From contig CP103026.1 in assembly GCA_024752435.1 (NCBI GenBank), positions 1,302,001-1,366,000 on the forward strand: a stretch of 64,000 bases of DNA, read 5' to 3'. This document shows positions 1-12,312 of this stretch, in pieces (position 1 is the stretch's first letter; each line of letters begins with the position of its first letter). Position numbers and translations under genes: made by a program. Below the pieces are notes generated by a model. That model had not been told where the DNA came from. It did not search any database and saw only the letters and a program-made list of their open reading frames with translations. This DNA is from Allantophomopsis cytisporea. Its lineage: Eukaryota; Ascomycota; Leotiomycetes; Phacidiales; Phacidiaceae.

Positions 1-1410
1 TGAACTCAGTAGTTCCTGGGGACTCGAGGGTAGTAGAGAAAGCGTAGTAGCTAGTCGAACCGTAGTTTGAGGTTCCAGTCTCAGAGGCAGCACTGCTTGA
101 TGTTTCTGACGAGTTCACTCCTCCGGAGGTGTAAGTGTAAGAAATGCTGGATGCTGCAGACCCAGAGCTGTAGAGGTATCTGATCAAGCCGGAAAGTGTG
201 ATTGCTCCATCATCATCAATGTCAAGTGCTAGATTGATAGCTTTGTATTCCATTGGAGTAATGACATCGGAGAGAGTGACTGTAGATGGGACAACGTTCA
301 AAAGTTTCTCAAAAACTGTGTTACATTCGTCTTGAAATGAGGTAGCATCTGCGAGAGCTTGCATTGTGGCATTCGAATCTGAGGAATACAGTCTGAAATC
401 ACTCCTTGCTGAAACGTTTGTCCCGGCAACCAGTAACCCTCCAAAGCTTCCAGTGACGTCCAAATATTCGTTGACAACATTAGCATCGAATACATCCGGA
501 GTAGTATCGAACGATACCCCTCCATCAGTATCACTTGAACTCACTGAGGACTCTGGCACGATAGCTGGAAAATTAGCGTAATGTATGCTTCCAAGAGAGT
601 GGCCGCATGCAGTGAGGGTGATAGCTTCAGCTTGGTCAAAGCCAGCACTAGCAAATGTGGCTAAGGTTGTGTCAATGTCTGTAGTTGGCTCTGGAACTCC
701 AGATGGTCCAGCTTCAGTTGCATCGATTCGACCCGCTCGTAGACCGATTGCTGTTGTAGTTCCTCCACACTCAGCGATGGACTGTACAAAGGCAACTGCG
801 ATCATATCTGACATTGACGCATAGGCATTAACATCAGGGCCTACAATCATATGTCAGCAAGTCTTGGCTTCAGTTTTGACCGTCTCTACCCGTTTCACGG
901 GTTCCGCAAGCCCAAGAAAGTCCGATCCAGCGAGAAGTTACCTCCCTCATATGAGACGATTGACAGAATGGGTAAGCTCACCAAAGAAGTTGAGCGAATC
1001 ATCAATGAAGTGAAGTCCTACGTTCTCTGCTCGGCCTGTTTCGAAGCCGATACTTGCATCAACACCACTAAGGTCATGTTAGCTCACATAATATTCACTT
1101 GAAACTTAGACCAAAAGCATAATTACCCAGTGCCTGCGTCGATATCTGCCGTGATAGCATCATGGAAGACAAGTCTGACCCATTCTGCTGAGCTCTGTTC
1201 GCCTACACTGCTTGTGCCGCCAATGAAGTTACTGCATGGATTGATAGCGTTGGTAAGTCCATCGGAGTTGTATCCACCGCTGTCTACCATGATATGTTCG
1301 ATCTCCTCGTACATATCACGAAGGGCAATACCAGTGACATCGGCGGCAGCCGGAGCAGCTACGCTTAAGAAGCTTATGAGAAGTTGAGAGCTAAGAGTTG
1401 AGAAACCCAT
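1..1410 (-). CDS. Secreted fungal haem peroxidase (class II-like), C-terminus cut by window edge
   Basis: Three exons: 1410-1127, 1067-982 and 840-1, with introns of 59 and 141 nt that keep frame. The start MGFSTLSS is followed by a hydrophobic signal peptide ending near APAAAD. The distal haem site is visible as WVRLVFHDAI (catalytic Arg and His), followed across the first splice by GTGGVDASIGFE. The proximal His lies in TACGHSLGSIH. This arrangement is that of the plant/fungal peroxidase superfamily, whose members use H2O2 to oxidise phenolics or Mn outside the cell. The tail after about residue 340 is Ser/Thr/Tyr-rich and probably O-glycosylated. It runs off the left edge, so a further C-terminal module cannot be excluded. 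Subclass (lignin, Mn or generic) is not decided. Confidence 0.88.
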
Positions 1411-1797
1411 GATGGAATCTATATATTTATGAAAGTAATTCGCAATGCGATGAAAATCGAGAGGACAAAATGTCGAGAGGAAGGACACCCTTCTTCTTAT
1501 ACAATTTTCAAGACCTTATTACAAGACATAATAACCTCACTTATGGGTTTTCGAGAGAATAGTAACATGCCATTTGGTCTATGGGGTCGGATTTCCTGTA
1601 CTCAAATCTGCAAGGCGGATGCAACGCCCAGGCACATGGCAGCGCCTGTACTTCCCACCTGAATTGCGTGGCATTGAAATACAATAATATGCAGGAAATT
1701 TCTATATATTCCCTTACCAACCACGTTAGAAATGCGGGATAAGCTCAAAAGAGAAGCTTGGAAATAAGGCTCTCAGAGATATCAAAGAAACAAAGAT

Positions 1798-2370
1798 TTA
1801 AGAATAGGCTTTCAAATTGCCTATGTACGCTTTGATGATTTCCGGTGGCTGAGAGATATTCCGATGCCCCGTAAGCCAGTCCCGTCCCAGGTATGTCCAT
1901 GCGTGCAGAGCAAGGAGATTCTCCGTCAAGCTTGACCTTCTATTCTTGGGATTCAGTTCGGGAAGGACTAGCCACAGAGGCTCACGATGTGCCCTACGTG
2001 CATATGGTTGTTGACAACCATATGCTGAGGGGCCAGTCACATACATTGAAGTACTAGATTAGCTGACGACGACGACACGGGGTATTGGTGCATAATACAG
2101 GGCGCGTGTCTTGGCGCCCGTTAAAGTCTCCGTGAAGTGACTGTGCGCCCAACAACAGATGATAAACATTGAGGATCCAAGCATACTAAGTAATTCGAAG
2201 TACAGGCCCTGGCTATTCCATATCCAATGGTATGCCACTGAATACAAATGTGCCGGCGTGAAATGGATAAGCTGCAAAGAAGTGCCCGTTAGCAAAATGT
2301 TTTCTGGTGTCAGCAATGATCAATACCGCGTTAAAAGTACCTTATGATGTCTATTATATTTCCAATAAGG
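1798..2370 (-). CDS. Possible coding exons of an unrecognised gene
   Basis: Weak candidate. On the minus strand a well-formed 69-nt intron (donor GTACTT at 2340, branch GCTAAC, acceptor TTTGCAG ending 2272) leads into a 71-codon open frame rich in hydrophobic and aromatic residues, ending at 2059 (…PRVVVVS). A second, separately framed 82-codon stretch (2046-1798) follows, containing LALHAWTYLGRDW. The join between the two is not resolved, and exons further upstream (towards 2700) are possible. No family recognised. It could equally be a decayed gene or chance frames. Confidence 0.25.
2000..2025. repeat. 26-bp near-perfect palindrome
   Basis: Twelve-base arms GCATATGGTTGT / ACAACCATATGC are exact reverse complements around a 2-bp centre. 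Could be a binding site for a dimeric regulator or a chance palindrome. It lies inside the weak minus-strand candidate coding stretch. Confidence 0.7.
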
Positions 2371-3826
2371 CTCCGGTAAATAAGTCCTTTATAAGAACCG
2401 GTACAATACCATCGCACAAACCCGGAATTGAGGTGGTAAGAGAAGACTCACAAGTACCTTAATGATCAAAGCTCTTGTGTTAAGCATGTATGTATGTATG
2501 TATTCACGTGTCGCTGGGGTCCCTTCGGCTCGTTACCAGCCAGAGCCGGCTCAATCACTGAGATGAGCTTCCTCCGCAAAATCCAGGGGTGTACCACGCG
2601 ATTGGTACAGGTCTGATCAACTAAGGAATTCAAACATCTCACATGACTGAAATCCTCGTCAGCAGCCACGATGTCTCCTGCCGTAAGTACTTACTGACAT
2701 TAAGATCGAATTTGTGACTGCTCAAAAGCTGCTATCAAAGGAGTTACTTCGCCATCGTTAATGAAGGAGCTGCGGACATCCTGTTCTGATTGCCCATGGG
2801 TTGTAGCCGATATGGTGGGGGATCCATTCCTGTGCTACCTACCAACAAACTCGTAATGCATGCAGGATTATTGGTCAAGGTAGCTCCGGCCATACAGAAA
2901 CAAGTCTCTTTCACCGAGTTTTGATCCTTTGGAGAAGAAGAAGAGGAGGGAAAAAGAAAACAGACATAGGCATGCAAGTAGTTATCAGGAACTGCCGGCA
3001 TCATGCACGGATTTTCAAGTGGTTGGGAAGAGATATCATAAGCTTGGGTGATTTGAAGATGTGAAATCATGTATATCTCTACAATGGACTGGTGGACCAT
3101 CACACTACCCGACTTGAAGCACTGTGAATGGGCCCATTTTTCTTTGTTTCTCAAAGAACAACCATGGAAAGCTGTTTCTCAATTGGAAATTGTAGAGTTG
3201 TACATAGAGCTATAGTAGTCAATGGCTATGTGATTGCTTAGACTCGCACAATTAGTGAGCAACGTACAGACGTGTGGTCCCGTGAAGTTATCCGAAGACG
3301 TATTCTTATTGAGAGACGTAAGATTGATTGTTCAGACATATACAATGGTCCAGAGTATACATTGTACCTCGTTGTGTCATAAAAGCTGACATCTTTATCA
3401 GATGATATGAATTATCGAGAGTCATACCTAAGGTAGATACAACAAATGTTTGAACGACCTCACCATGGAAGTAATGGAAAGCCGTGTGATTTTCATGCCT
3501 TACATATTAGGCATGAATCATGACTGACGAGTCATGCATACCTAAGTAAGCAGCGACAGCCATTTGAGACTTGTGATACTGATAGATCCAAGCATTAGAA
3601 GATGATTGGTAAGCAAGCTTTATGATCATTAACAACCACCAGCTAATGCATCAATAATCGAAACATTCTTCTCAGACTACATAGAACCTATAAATTCCAG
3701 TGATGATTGATACCAATAACTTCATTAACATTTCCAATCCTCAAAATTGCCCATTCCCTGAATCATCCTGACTGAGTCTTCGGCTCATATCAGCTACTTC
3801 AGCTATTCCAAAGCATCCAAGACAAC

Positions 3827-4778
3827 ATGGCAACTCCACGAGCAATCAGAAAGGTCTTCGAAGCTGTACAGACTGCCGAAGGTGTTGGAGCAAAAGTCCG
3901 CCGTTCAATTGGTACTCCTCACCAGAGATACTTCACGCCTTTCTTGATGCTGGATCATTTCACAGTCAATCCAGGGGCAGGTTTCGCCGATCATCCGCAT
4001 CGAGGCCAAGAGACTATCACATATATGCTCTCAGGAATCATGGATCATGAAGACTTTACTGGAAATTCTGGCTCCATTGAGACTGGCGATCTGCAGTTCA
4101 TGACTGCGGGCAGAGGAATTATGCACGCTGAGATGCCACGACCACAGAGCGATGGAAGTCCTAACGTGGGATTGCAATTGTGGGTGGATCTTCCGGCGAA
4201 TTTGAAGGATTGCGAACCGAGATATCGGGACTTGAAAGCCAAGGAAATTCCAGTAGCAGAGGCTGACGAGGGTAAAGTGAAGGTGAAGGTAATTTCTGGT
4301 CAAAGTTATGGAGTGGATAGTATCAGGGACCTTTCTTACACGCCTGTTTGGTTCCTTGATGTCGAGATTCAACCAGGTGGGAAAATCGAGCAGGCTCTCC
4401 CTGTGGGATGGAACGCGTTTGTGTATACCATCAGTGGAACTGCGAAGTTTGGTACCACAAAGACTTCTGTGGCTCAGTTTCACAGCGTTATTTTGGAACA
4501 GGAGGGAGATTCTGTAGTTGCAGAAGTGGATGCTGATGCTAAAGAAGGAGCTAGATTTGGTATGTTGTCCTCTTCATCTTTTTGTAGAGTGACATACTAA
4601 CGATGAAGTAGCGATCATTGCTGGTCAACCACTAGATCAACAAGTTTTCCAGTATGGGCCTTTTGTGCTGGATAAGCAGGAAGGCATAAGGAAAGCAATG
4701 GTGGATTTCAGAAGTTATTCAAATGGGTTTGAACGGGCAGAAGGGTGGGAAAGTAAAATTGCAGCAGGGTTCCATTAA
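3827..4778 (+). CDS. Pirin family protein
   Basis: Two exons, 3827-4559 and 4612-4778, give 299 residues, the usual pirin length (about 290). The 52-nt intron splits an Ala codon. The N-terminal cupin carries the metal ligands: His56 and His58 in DHPHRGQETITY, then His100 and Glu102 in GRGIMHAEMP. The C-terminal cupin follows (WFLDVEIQPGG onwards), ending AAGFH. Pirins are iron-binding bicupins of nucleus or cytosol; some act as quercetin dioxygenases, others as transcription cofactors. Which role applies here cannot be read from the sequence. A decoy acceptor TTTGTAG exists at 4586, but only the one at 4611 restores the conserved C-terminus. Start context ACAACATGG is good. Confidence 0.95.
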
Positions 4779-5351
4779 GGTCACTGAACGCAACTAACTT
4801 AAGAGTTGCCATGCAGTTGCAAACAATAAGAAGGCGTCAAAGTGTTGATTAGTATAATGACTTTGTCCTTCGCAAGTAACCATATAAACTCTCATCTTTG
4901 AAGCTTGTAGAAGATTCCATAAATCTCAAGTGATTATGTTCCTAGTGAAATCTTGAAGGCACTAGCTAGCTTTTATTCATCGAATATATTACAGGACGTA
5001 CGAGTAAAATCCATCTTGAATAAACGACATCAGTGTATATTGGAGGGTTTAATTAGCTGTGAAACAAGTATATAAGATATATCTATGTTAGTAAACCCTC
5101 AACTTGCGATTGCCAAAAACACATCTATTCAAATTGGTATTCTGATTGTATTCTGCTTGGTATACATTCTAACGATTTAGTATTCTGATTAACGTAACAC
5201 ACTGAGTGTATTTGGCTAACTCAATTTCTTGAATGCTGCATTCGAAAGCACAGTGTACATTGTGATTGATTCAACTTTTCTCTTCGCTTTTCAAGTGGAT
5301 ATCAACAGGAGTCTCATGTATGTTACAACAGAGACAATTCCAAGACGTTGT
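4779..5351. other. Convergent spacer, pirin and RPB7 3' ends
   Basis: AT-rich tail-to-tail spacer holding the two 3' UTRs. No open frame, RNA gene or repeat seen. Confidence 0.6.
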
Positions 5352-6033
5352 CTAGAAGTTCGACAAGCACCTATACATAATTAGCCTAAGAAATTTCGAA
5401 GGGAAAATTGCGCAGTGATACATACCCCAAGTAGTCTTCTTTGATACTACCAATGGCATACATTTGTCCGACATCAGATCGAATACCAATCAGCTTGATT
5501 CGAATATCTGTACCCTTCTCGATGACCGAGTCTTCATTGTTTGTAAATTGTGGTGGTGTAGCGTTGGCATCAAACTTGATGTCACTTGGAATGAGCTGTA
5601 TGGAGTCAGTTTGCGATGTTCTATGTCAACGAAGCTAGCCTACGAACATGAGCAGATACAAAAAGAGGTAATGGACCAACTTCCGCGAAGAATCCCATCT
5701 TGTTGACGGATGTGACAATGGCATCAACCTATTTCGAAATTCGTAAGTCATTTATCAAAGTTCCACTGCAGCAGCTCATCTTACTGTCTCGCCCTTAAAA
5801 GGTCTCCAGACAACAGCTCTGTATCCGACCGTGAACTCAGCCAAGCCGCTTCCTGGCAAGATTCGGCCTTCAGAGATATCGAACGCGTCCATGACCGTGA
5901 TAATATAATATTGTCCAGTACAAGTACCCTCAACATCCTTCAACAGTCTGCCGGTAACCAGTTCTTGCATATTTCGACCGAAGTACGACGGGTGAAGAGT
6001 GACCTCACGTTCGAGGTTGTAGAGGAAAAACAT
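5352..6033 (-). CDS. RPB7: DNA-directed RNA polymerase II subunit RPB7
   Basis: Four exons: 6033-5785, 5728-5648, 5595-5426 and 5370-5352, giving 172 residues (family about 171-173). The N-terminal tip-associated domain begins MFFLYNLEREVTLHPSYFGR and continues through KDVEGTC and ISEGRILPGSG. The C-terminal OB/S1-like domain contains GFFAEVGPLPLFVSAH and ends KEDYLG plus CLSNF from the last exon. With RPB4 it forms the stalk of Pol II, which contacts nascent RNA and links initiation, termination and mRNA decay. The last coding exon is only 19 nt. Intron 2 uses a poor GTTCGT donor, but the joined protein is full length and conserved. It is arranged head-to-head with the DUF962 gene at 6712. 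Confidence 0.96.
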
Positions 6034-6711
6034 CGTAGGTGTTTCTTTGGAAAGGATTTCGAGGTTTTAGTATGTGAATCGGTGACCTCTTAAATGAGAG
6101 AGCGAATATCGAGGAGCGAGATATGTGAATAAAATCGCGTGCTATTCGCGCAGCACTTATAAATATCCCCCAAGACCCATGCAGTAGCTCGATAGAATCG
6201 CGGGAATGTGAACAATGTGGTGATAGCACTGCGCTTGAGCTCAATCGAAGTCTGAGAGGATTAGTCCCCAAACGCGATAAAGCGCTGGCATAGCAAAACG
6301 TACGCTCAAAGAGTGGTCCGCAAGGACAGGACACGATGGCGTCTCTCTGGGTTCGTCACAGAGAGCGCACAAAGGTCGTCAATGCTTTCGTTGAAACTGC
6401 GGACGCGGGTATTGAATGCTTCGACGTCGGAGACAAATAACGTGTATGATGTCGCAGGAAGCCGTGGTCGTCGCTTCTTTCAATTACACGTGATCGAGGT
6501 GGTTGTCTAACGTCAGTCCGGAATAACGGAGGACCGGCCGAGGCAATCAGAATACATAACATCAGACGATTGCACTCCACCAACAAACCCAACAACAAAA
6601 TCCTGTGCACTTTTTAGGCATGATTATACGATATTCGAGGCCTTTTTTCACTTTTTGATTGATCCATAAAGCTGGCCTACAGATCATCCAAATTGCTTCA
6701 CTACCTCTGCC
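6034..6711. promoter_or_regulatory. Divergent promoter region, RPB7 / Mpo1-like gene
   Basis: About 680 bp between two divergent starts must carry both promoters. No canonical TATA box stands out close to RPB7. Several overlapping short frames here are not conserved-looking and were not called. Confidence 0.5.
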
Positions 6712-7422
6712 ATGTCATTAAACCTGGAGAGGCACTTGTGCTTTGTACGCTCTACCGCAGATTTGTCCCCAGCGTCCTTGCAGAAGGCTAATATACTTTG
6801 CAGTATGGCAGCTACCACCATAATCCTACGAATATCGTAATCCATATGATATGCGTGCCAATCATTTTGGTCACTGGATTACTTCTTGTACGTTCAAAGT
6901 CCCTATATGGTGAGGAGTGGGATGTGGAGTTCTATGGAAACTAATAGAGCCTAGGCTACTAACACACCTTCGATACCTCTGCCTTCGTACCTCACAATCC
7001 CAAACCTTGAACCAAACCTTGGAGTACTCGCGGCTTTAGTTTATAGTACTTTATATATCCTTCTCGAGCCTGTGGCTGGATCTATACTTGCACCTATGAT
7101 ACTTGGCGCTACGGCTTACAGCAATCATCTCACGACAGTCGCACCATCTTCCACGAATACCATTGCTATTGCCGTTCATGTTGTCTGCTGGATTGCTCAG
7201 TTCGTTGGTCATGGTGTTTTTGAGGGTAGAGCTCCAGCGTTGCTTGACAACCTCGTTCAAGCGCTCTTCCTTGCGCCTTTCTTCGTCTGGATGGAACTTC
7301 TCTTCAAGTTTGGATATAGGCCAGAGCTTCAAGCCAGAATAAACAAGGAGGTCGAGAAGAATCTTGCTAAATTGAACGCCCAAAAGTCAAATGGCAAGGT
7401 GACAAACGGAAAAACGAAGTGA
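6712..7422 (+). CDS. Mpo1-like / DUF962 (YGL010w) ER membrane dioxygenase
   Basis: Three exons, 6712-6744, 6804-6887 and 6955-7422, give 194 residues. The tiny first exon encodes MSLNLERHLCF, and exon 2 continues YGSYHHNPTNIVIHMICVP. This His-rich N-terminus is the family's signature, with likely Fe ligands. Hydrophobic segments follow (VPIILVTGLLL, GVLAALVYSTLYILL, and a third near FLAPFFVWMELLF) together with the conserved WIAQFVGHGVFEGRAPALLDN. Yeast Mpo1 alpha-oxidises 2-hydroxy fatty acids in phytosphingosine degradation at the ER; the same role is inferred. The Lys/Asn-rich tail is a soluble extension. Without the two upstream exons the gene would be mis-started inside the third. Confidence 0.92.
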
Positions 7423-10400
7423 ACTGAATGATACAGTTACCTGAAATTATTATCCGATATGGTGGAAAGAATGGCGGACTCGATCAATGGAAGAAGTGAG
7501 TGCAGTGGAAGACGTATGTATGTACATACAGGCGCACTCAGGAGAGGTAATATGCTAGATGGAGAATGTCACGAATAGGCAAAGTGTTGAAGGACTGAAT
7601 TTGGCTTCTGCGATTGAGCTACTTTCCTTGCAGTCATGTTAGCAAATGAGAAATCCTTGACCGATCCGCCCGATGAACGTTGATGTCCTTTCTGACATCT
7701 AAAGTGTAGCCAAGCAAGCTATCCATTGCAGTATGGAGCTATGTATCAGAAATCTTCAAGAGAGGTCTTCTCTTATCCAGCCATTCTATATCTCTTTAAC
7801 AACTCGAAAATCAATCGGTGCTGTCTGAACATCGAGGGATACACAATCTAAAACAAGTCGAAATCCCGGAGTTAACCCTGTACCATGAATCAACCATACC
7901 ACGTGGGGTGGTTTCCCTTCTTCTTTCTTCTTCCAACATATGTATAGTATACATGCGTTTACCGTATGGCCTTGACTGCCTACCTACCCAAATTCTCAGC
8001 AAGAAACAATCGACAATTAAGGTGCGGTTTTGATATTGAGACAAGCGACACTCAGGCAGTGTTCGAAACATGGTCCCGAGACCCATACAGATATTGATCC
8101 GACCAAAATGAGGGTAGTCTTTGACTACTGCAGCGCTGTACGGTGAGAACGCATGAAGAACTCATAATGTTTTTATTTATTTTACGAAGCACTTGCTTAA
8201 CGGCACTGTTTTATGACTGCTCATTGACAAGGAATAGTCGTCATTTGTTGTGGGTATGAGTATTACTACCATTGCTCATGATGCTTCTGATTGTATTATG
8301 GTATATCACTCTTTGGTTACATATGCTCTTTGTTTCTCAGTAGTCTGCCTGATGTCGCAAACGGAGAGCCGAGTGTGTTCCATTATACCTTGATCTTAGA
8401 AATAAGACTTCTAGCAATCATGGTCAAGGGGACAGGCGAAAACAGATAATCTATCGTCGAGGTTGCTTAAACTGTTATGAAGGTCAACCGGCATGCATTG
8501 TACTGTCTCTGGCCAAGTGATTCGACTCAAAACACAGGCCATACAGCACCCTGCACATATAGTTCTTTGGTGGGCATGAAAACTGATTGCTGAGTTTTTC
8601 TGAATTGAACTACTTAGCCAGAGACTGAAGGTGACGATCAAGTCATCATGCATTGATTTCGGATTAGATTTCCCGCTTGGCAACTTCCCGTCAGTTAAGA
8701 TCGGCACTTCGGGCGATGGCCCTTGAGTTTCGTCGCGAGTATACTACGGGTAACTCAGTCCCTGGCCTAGAGCCTCAGTATCCCGACTCGGCGAATTTCT
8801 CCCGTGTTTGCTTGGACGGAGCTTTGCGGTAAGTTGTGCCGGGGGATGAAGGGTGAAAATCGGATATACCACGATCGGGAAAGCCGGCCGTCAACGGTTT
8901 GGTGATCTTATGCACTCATATACCCTTGTCACACTCGGACATAAATTCTAAACGAGCTCATAAAGAAGCGCATACACTTTCACACCGGATTTGCTAGTGG
9001 GTTCCTCGCGGCATGCCGTCTTCAAGACCCTTGGACTTCTCTGCCAATGGCCTTTCAAGTCAAGTGTTCTGCTTCTTTCAGACTCGCACTTTGCGGTTTT
9101 AATCATGTGAAGGTTTGGAATCCTTGCAACAAATGTACTTGGGCAAATACATATGTGCAGTTGTTGGTTAAATCTCCAATCAGCAGGGTTCTGGCGGGTA
9201 AATTCTGGGCGAGTCAACCAATATTTTGCCTCTCACCTCTGCATCTTATGGGCATACGCATCACGACCTTCATGCTGTCTTCATGCTGAGGTATTTTGCT
9301 GAACATTGCTACCATTGTCCGCCTGTAAAGTTCTCCTCAAATCCATAAAGCCCTATAATTTTGGCTGGCTCTATAATGCACTTGTGAGGAGACAAGTCTT
9401 GCGTTCCAACGCCACCGTCCGGTACCTTGCTGCCTTGATCGAAGAATAAGCTGAAATGATGATAAAACCTCACGCGGTGGACATGGCCAGTAAGGTTTCT
9501 GTATACTTGATGCAAGACGCCGACATTCCAAGGCTTAGCGAATGAGTCCAGCTGAGGTTTCTCACAATCCTTGCCTGGACGAAACGATGACCTAGCTAAC
9601 TTAGCAGAACCAAGAATACAAGCCTGGATGGGACTGTTGATGGTGTCTACGGAGCGCCTCTATCGTGTCTAGAGATGGTCTAAGCATGCACAACAGATGG
9701 ATATGCTGTGAGCTATAGCATTAGCCAATATGCAGCAACAGGCCGACAAAGTCAATGCGATACCGTCATTAAAGCTTTAACGAAACAAAACACCGTTCAC
9801 GTTTACCATTAAGCTGTTGGAACTCACGATAACTGCGTCGCTAGGCGCTTCAGGAATCCACTGCAGGCTTTCGAGAGTAGATAACCGTATCAGAATACAG
9901 GGGATTGCTTACTATATGGGCCAAATTCCATATATTTCTAGTCAGCTTCCAAGATCCCGATCATAGGATCCAGATTACTTAGCTATATACTTTTTTGGGT
10001 GTCATGATGAATCTAACTGGAGAATAGCTAGGCGGCCCTACCAGAAATTCAAGTTGGCAAATCAAAATTTAGTGTATGCATGAAATGTATATATGCCCTT
10101 GTTGACCAAGTTTATTTCTTCACTAATGCTGCTGTTGTTGTTGGATTTCTCCTGGGCTGAGTAAATCAAGACCTTCGTGCATGCAAGGGATTTGAGCGAT
10201 CTTTCACTGTAAGAAGTAAAGCAAATAAAAGTACATGTTAATTATGTCATTGGTATCATGGATAGATCAAGTCTCCTGTCCAATCCACTCGCCAAGTTCA
10301 GTACGAGGTACTTAGCAACTTGGACATTAAGTATAAGTTGAAGTCCATTCTTGAAACAGCCATAGTGAAACATCAAAGAGGCATGTTCTCAAAATCTTCG

Positions 10401-12312
10401 GGCCTTCTTCATAAATTTGCAGATTATCAAGTAATTATCAGTGATTACAAAAATGACCGAGTTGGAAGTACCTCCCTGGACCAGAGAAGAGGAGGAATTT
10501 GTTTTGTTTGCCGTCGAGTTGACCAACCTAAATCTGGCGGAAATCATCAGAGGAGTGGAATATCAGGATACTGCACATAATATATATCGAGATCTCAACA
10601 TGGTACAAGAGTATATCGAGAGATCCCTTCCCCGATCAGCGGTTATAATGAATCTCAAACAGGAGATTCAAATAGCGAAGAACACAAATACGCCGCTGAG
10701 TGGCCCCACGGCTCGCAGCGCACGCGGATATCTGTGTGGCTTCTACTTGCAAGAAAATTTTACATTCCGCCATCTCTGGCTTGATTCTTCTTGAAGCGTT
10801 GGTGAGTAATTAGGTCTTGCATAAATTCAGTATACTTACTCCCATACAGGAGATTATAGATGCAATATTGCATAGTTTTCGGACCGTGAAATGGAGGCTA
10901 TCAGGGGTTCGATCTTGGTGCTTGTGGGACTGACTCTGAGGCTTCTTTCGTTACGAGACCAGTCTTGGTGTGAGATCACAAACAATAAAGCAGTTATGAA
11001 TACACAGAGATCCTAAGATCACCAATCTACAACATCTAACTTCAGGTAACACGAAAAACGTGGAGTTCAAATGATTGTCTAAAAAGTATCTATTATGAAG
11101 TAAACAAGCTTGTACAGAAGACTGAGTGCGACTTGTTTTATCCTGGATTTTTATCTTGTTTTTCGATGTATATTCTTTGTGTTCTCGATCAGTTGAGATG
11201 AATGAATGAGAACAAAATCAGTGTAGCCATTATCTCTATTATTCGTAATCTGTGGCAGCTTTGCTCTGAGCACTCTGGTATTGAACCTTGTTCCCCACTA
11301 TCCATCGCGATGATAAGTCACCATGACATAGTGAGTGAAACCATACTGAGATCCTCTCATGAGCTTATGGTTCTGTGACCTTCTTAGGAATCACTTATCA
11401 ACCAGGCTCTACCCATTCCTGATACAAGACTGTGTGTACAAAGCAGACCATCGCTATTCTCACCTTGCTCTGCTCGAGAGGGAGAGAGAGTATATATATA
11501 TCAAAACATTAATGGGCGTCTTCATTGTGGGGACTTGATCCCAAGGTTGTGTAATATCTGCTAAGAGTCCATATTGTGCTCGTGTACGCTGTTCAGTCTT
11601 GAAGAAGTGCTGGATGAAGTGTGAACGGACTTGCGTCTTAATGCTCCGGACCTTTTTCCGATTCCTTGCGAATTTAAGATACTGTATATCTTGTTTATCG
11701 TAGTTGCATTATGTTGAGATCATGGTGTGAGTTTCCTCTTTCTCGAAGATCGCGATCCCAGAGGCGATGGCCCCTGTTGTCCATTCTTGTACACAGTTGA
11801 GATCTATCGCTATAGATTATCAGAGTGATCTTGGATCTTGTGCAGTTGAGCTCGAGATAGATGAATCGATGAGGTTGTTATCGTTACTGTTGTAAAGTTG
11901 ATGAGAAGTTCTTTCGAGACAGGCGAAACGTTCGAATCGCAGTAGGCAGTTCCCATTCTTTGATCTTGCTAGAGCTTAGTAGAAGTCAATTACCCTACTT
12001 ACCTTCTATTATGCAAAGTTATCGAAGCAGTGCTCTTTATGAAGTTGGAGTCTTCGAGTCTTCAAGTCTTCCTGGCAAAACGGTGAGGAGACGCAGTGGT
12101 TGTTGAGACTTGGTTTGGTTAGGCGCGCCAACACTCTCCCCTACCCGAAGACGGGAAAGGAGAGAACGACAAAGACTAGTGGCTACACGTCTTTCTTCCA
12201 CACGAACATCGCCCGTCATTCTCTTTCAAACATTACAATCAAGTTGCAAAGGTCACAAACTCAAGACTACATATCAAATCGTCGTCTTAATTCCCTCGAT
12301 CTCTTCCTCTAC
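7423..12312. other. Gene-poor 4.9-kb stretch
   Basis: Only one candidate gene (10453-10794) was found. Short frames elsewhere are scattered on both strands without splice support or protein-like composition. Positions 8740-8900 are locally GC-rich with several CGG and CCG triplets (CCCGACTCGGCG, CGGGAAAGCCGGCCG), which could be Zn2Cys6-factor half sites. A short AT run (TATATATAT) lies at about 11491-11500. No tRNA, rRNA or transposon end recognised. Confidence 0.45.
10453..10794 (+). CDS. Hypothetical 113-residue protein
   Basis: Not recognised. An open frame from ATG at 10453 gives MTELEVPPWTREEEEFVLFA…, an acidic, Trp-containing start resembling the first helix of SANT/Myb-like or trihelix domains, then a hydrophilic helical middle (IIRGVEYQDTAHNIY) and a C-terminus FRHLWLDSS. 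An in-frame GTG lies upstream at 10441, but the ATG is the natural start. No intron is needed. Codon use is unremarkable and no neighbour gives a functional hint. It may be a small regulator, the remnant of a larger gene, or a chance frame. Confidence 0.42.
   Translation: MTELEVPPWTREEEEFVLFAVELTNLNLAEIIRGVEYQDTAHNIYRDLNMVQEYIERSLPRSAVIMNLKQEIQIAKNTNTPLSGPTARSARGYLCGFYLQENFTFRHLWLDSS

Larger units (their letters stand above)
1411..3826. other. Spacer between peroxidase and pirin genes
   Basis: No confidently supported gene. It contains a weak minus-strand candidate (1798-2370), a 26-bp palindrome (2000-2025) and a short TATG run near 2484-2501. The last 150 bases before 3827 look like the pirin promoter and leader, with a TATA-like CTATAAATT at about 3687-3696. 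Confidence 0.5.

Noticed and set aside
4581..4586. Alternative acceptor TTTGTAG in the pirin intron
   Set aside because: It would leave a 27-nt intron and destroy the conserved C-terminal AIIAGQPL.
10890..10930. GGGGTTCGATC resembling a tRNA T-loop
   Set aside because: No acceptor-stem or anticodon-arm pairing could be found around it. No tRNA was supported anywhere in the window.
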